From contig CAKSPH010000001.1 of assembly GCA_934481355.1 (NCBI GenBank), positions 124,001 to 188,000 of the forward strand: a stretch of 64,000 bases of DNA, read 5' to 3'. This document shows positions 63,842 through 64,000 of the stretch, piece after piece. Within the stretch, counting starts at the first letter, position 1. Each line of letters begins with the position of its first letter. The notes under the pieces were generated by a model. It saw only the letters and a list, made by a program, of their open reading frames with translations. It searched no databases and was not told the origin of the DNA. The position numbers and the translations under genes are program-made. The DNA comes from an uncultured Oscillospiraceae bacterium. Lineage in GTDB: Bacteria; Bacillota; Clostridia; Oscillospirales; Ruminococcaceae.

Positions 63842-64000
63842 TTATTTCATGAAAAGCCCTGCTATATAGTAGATTATTCCGTAAACCACTGAGGCGCTTA
63901 TTCCGTAAACTATCACGGGTCCGGCGATGACGAACATTTTCGCGCCGAGACCCAGCACATAGCCCTCGCTCTTGAAGTCCAGCGCCGGGGAGGCAACGGC
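63842..64000 (-). CDS. spoVAC: Stage V sporulation protein AC, C-terminal part
   Basis: The frame is open to the right edge; the last 52 residues are visible. SPALDFKSEGYVLGLGAKMF and IAGPVIVYGISASVVYGIIYY match the end of SpoVAC, a mechanosensitive-channel-like SpoVA subunit. It precedes spoVAD by 12 bases, giving the conserved order spoVAC-spoVAD-spoVAE. Confidence 0.93.
   Translation of the reverse strand, partial: AVASPALDFKSEGYVLGLGAKMFVIAGPVIVYGISASVVYGIIYYIAGLFMK

Overview
The window looks like chromosomal DNA of a Gram-positive, endospore-forming, flagellated anaerobe of the Oscillospirales/Ruminococcaceae type (class Clostridia). The reasons are the spore genes (spoVAC-D-E, a gpr-type protease, a SpoIID-like protein), a flagellin with a sigma-28-type promoter, Firmicutes gene order (darA-holB-ricT, ftsEX-ctp, greA-lysS), a T-box before trpS, a Cys-containing L28 protein and moderately high GC. 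I see no tRNA, rRNA, CRISPR array, prophage or insertion sequence. Most of the window is core housekeeping sequence. Many promoters are near-consensus TTGACA/TATAAT with an exact 17-base spacer.

Layout. 1-3 kb: small membrane proteins of unknown function, including two adjacent paralogues. 3-8 kb: minus-strand operon ftsE-ftsX-ctp-greA-lysS. 8-9.4 kb: a palindrome-rich spacer and a CdaR-family regulator. 9.7-15 kb: metG, an unknown gene, tatD, a CBS/CorC protein and nth. 15-18 kb: an operon of a Sel1-repeat protein, a TerY-C-like zinc protein and a TerY-P-type protein kinase. 18-23 kb: MATE exporter, thiT, an AAC(3)-like acetyltransferase, an Hpt protein and a flotillin. 23-26 kb: a three-gene ABC importer. 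26.6-29 kb: a two-gene SpoIID-like/peptidoglycan-binding unit. 29-31.5 kb: ricT, holB, darA. 31.8-35.6 kb: flagellin, gpr and a zinc-ribbon membrane protein. 35.7-39.3 kb: T-box/trpS, rpmB and an ABC pair. 39.4-45.3 kb: mreB, cca, a flippase-like protein and a pyruvyl-transferase/FrhB fusion. 45.5-50.6 kb: an unknown membrane protein, lepA, hemW, a Nim-like flavoprotein and a CE2-like esterase. 50.7-57.3 kb: guaB; then rpe, three Rnf-like membrane subunits, an anchored exported protein and yajC. 57.6-64 kb: ppk, pyrG, an unknown protein and spoVAE-D-C, cut at the right edge.

The most unusual system is the rnfD-rnfE-rnfA-like trio (53268-55607). It has no rnfB, rnfC or rnfG beside it. By eye it has lost three of the four membrane cysteines that hold the Rnf [2Fe-2S] cluster, and the RnfD flavinylation threonine is a glutamine. 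The fold seems kept while the known redox centres are gone, so it may be a redox-dead Rnf-derived membrane complex with another job. Next in interest are a dispersed structured repeat seen at 21045-21171 and 57447-57548, whose inner stem differs between copies yet stays paired, and a TerY-P-type kinase module lacking its usual VWA and PP2C partners.

All family assignments are from reading motifs in the translations; no database search was run. Starts were chosen from Shine-Dalgarno (SD) placement.
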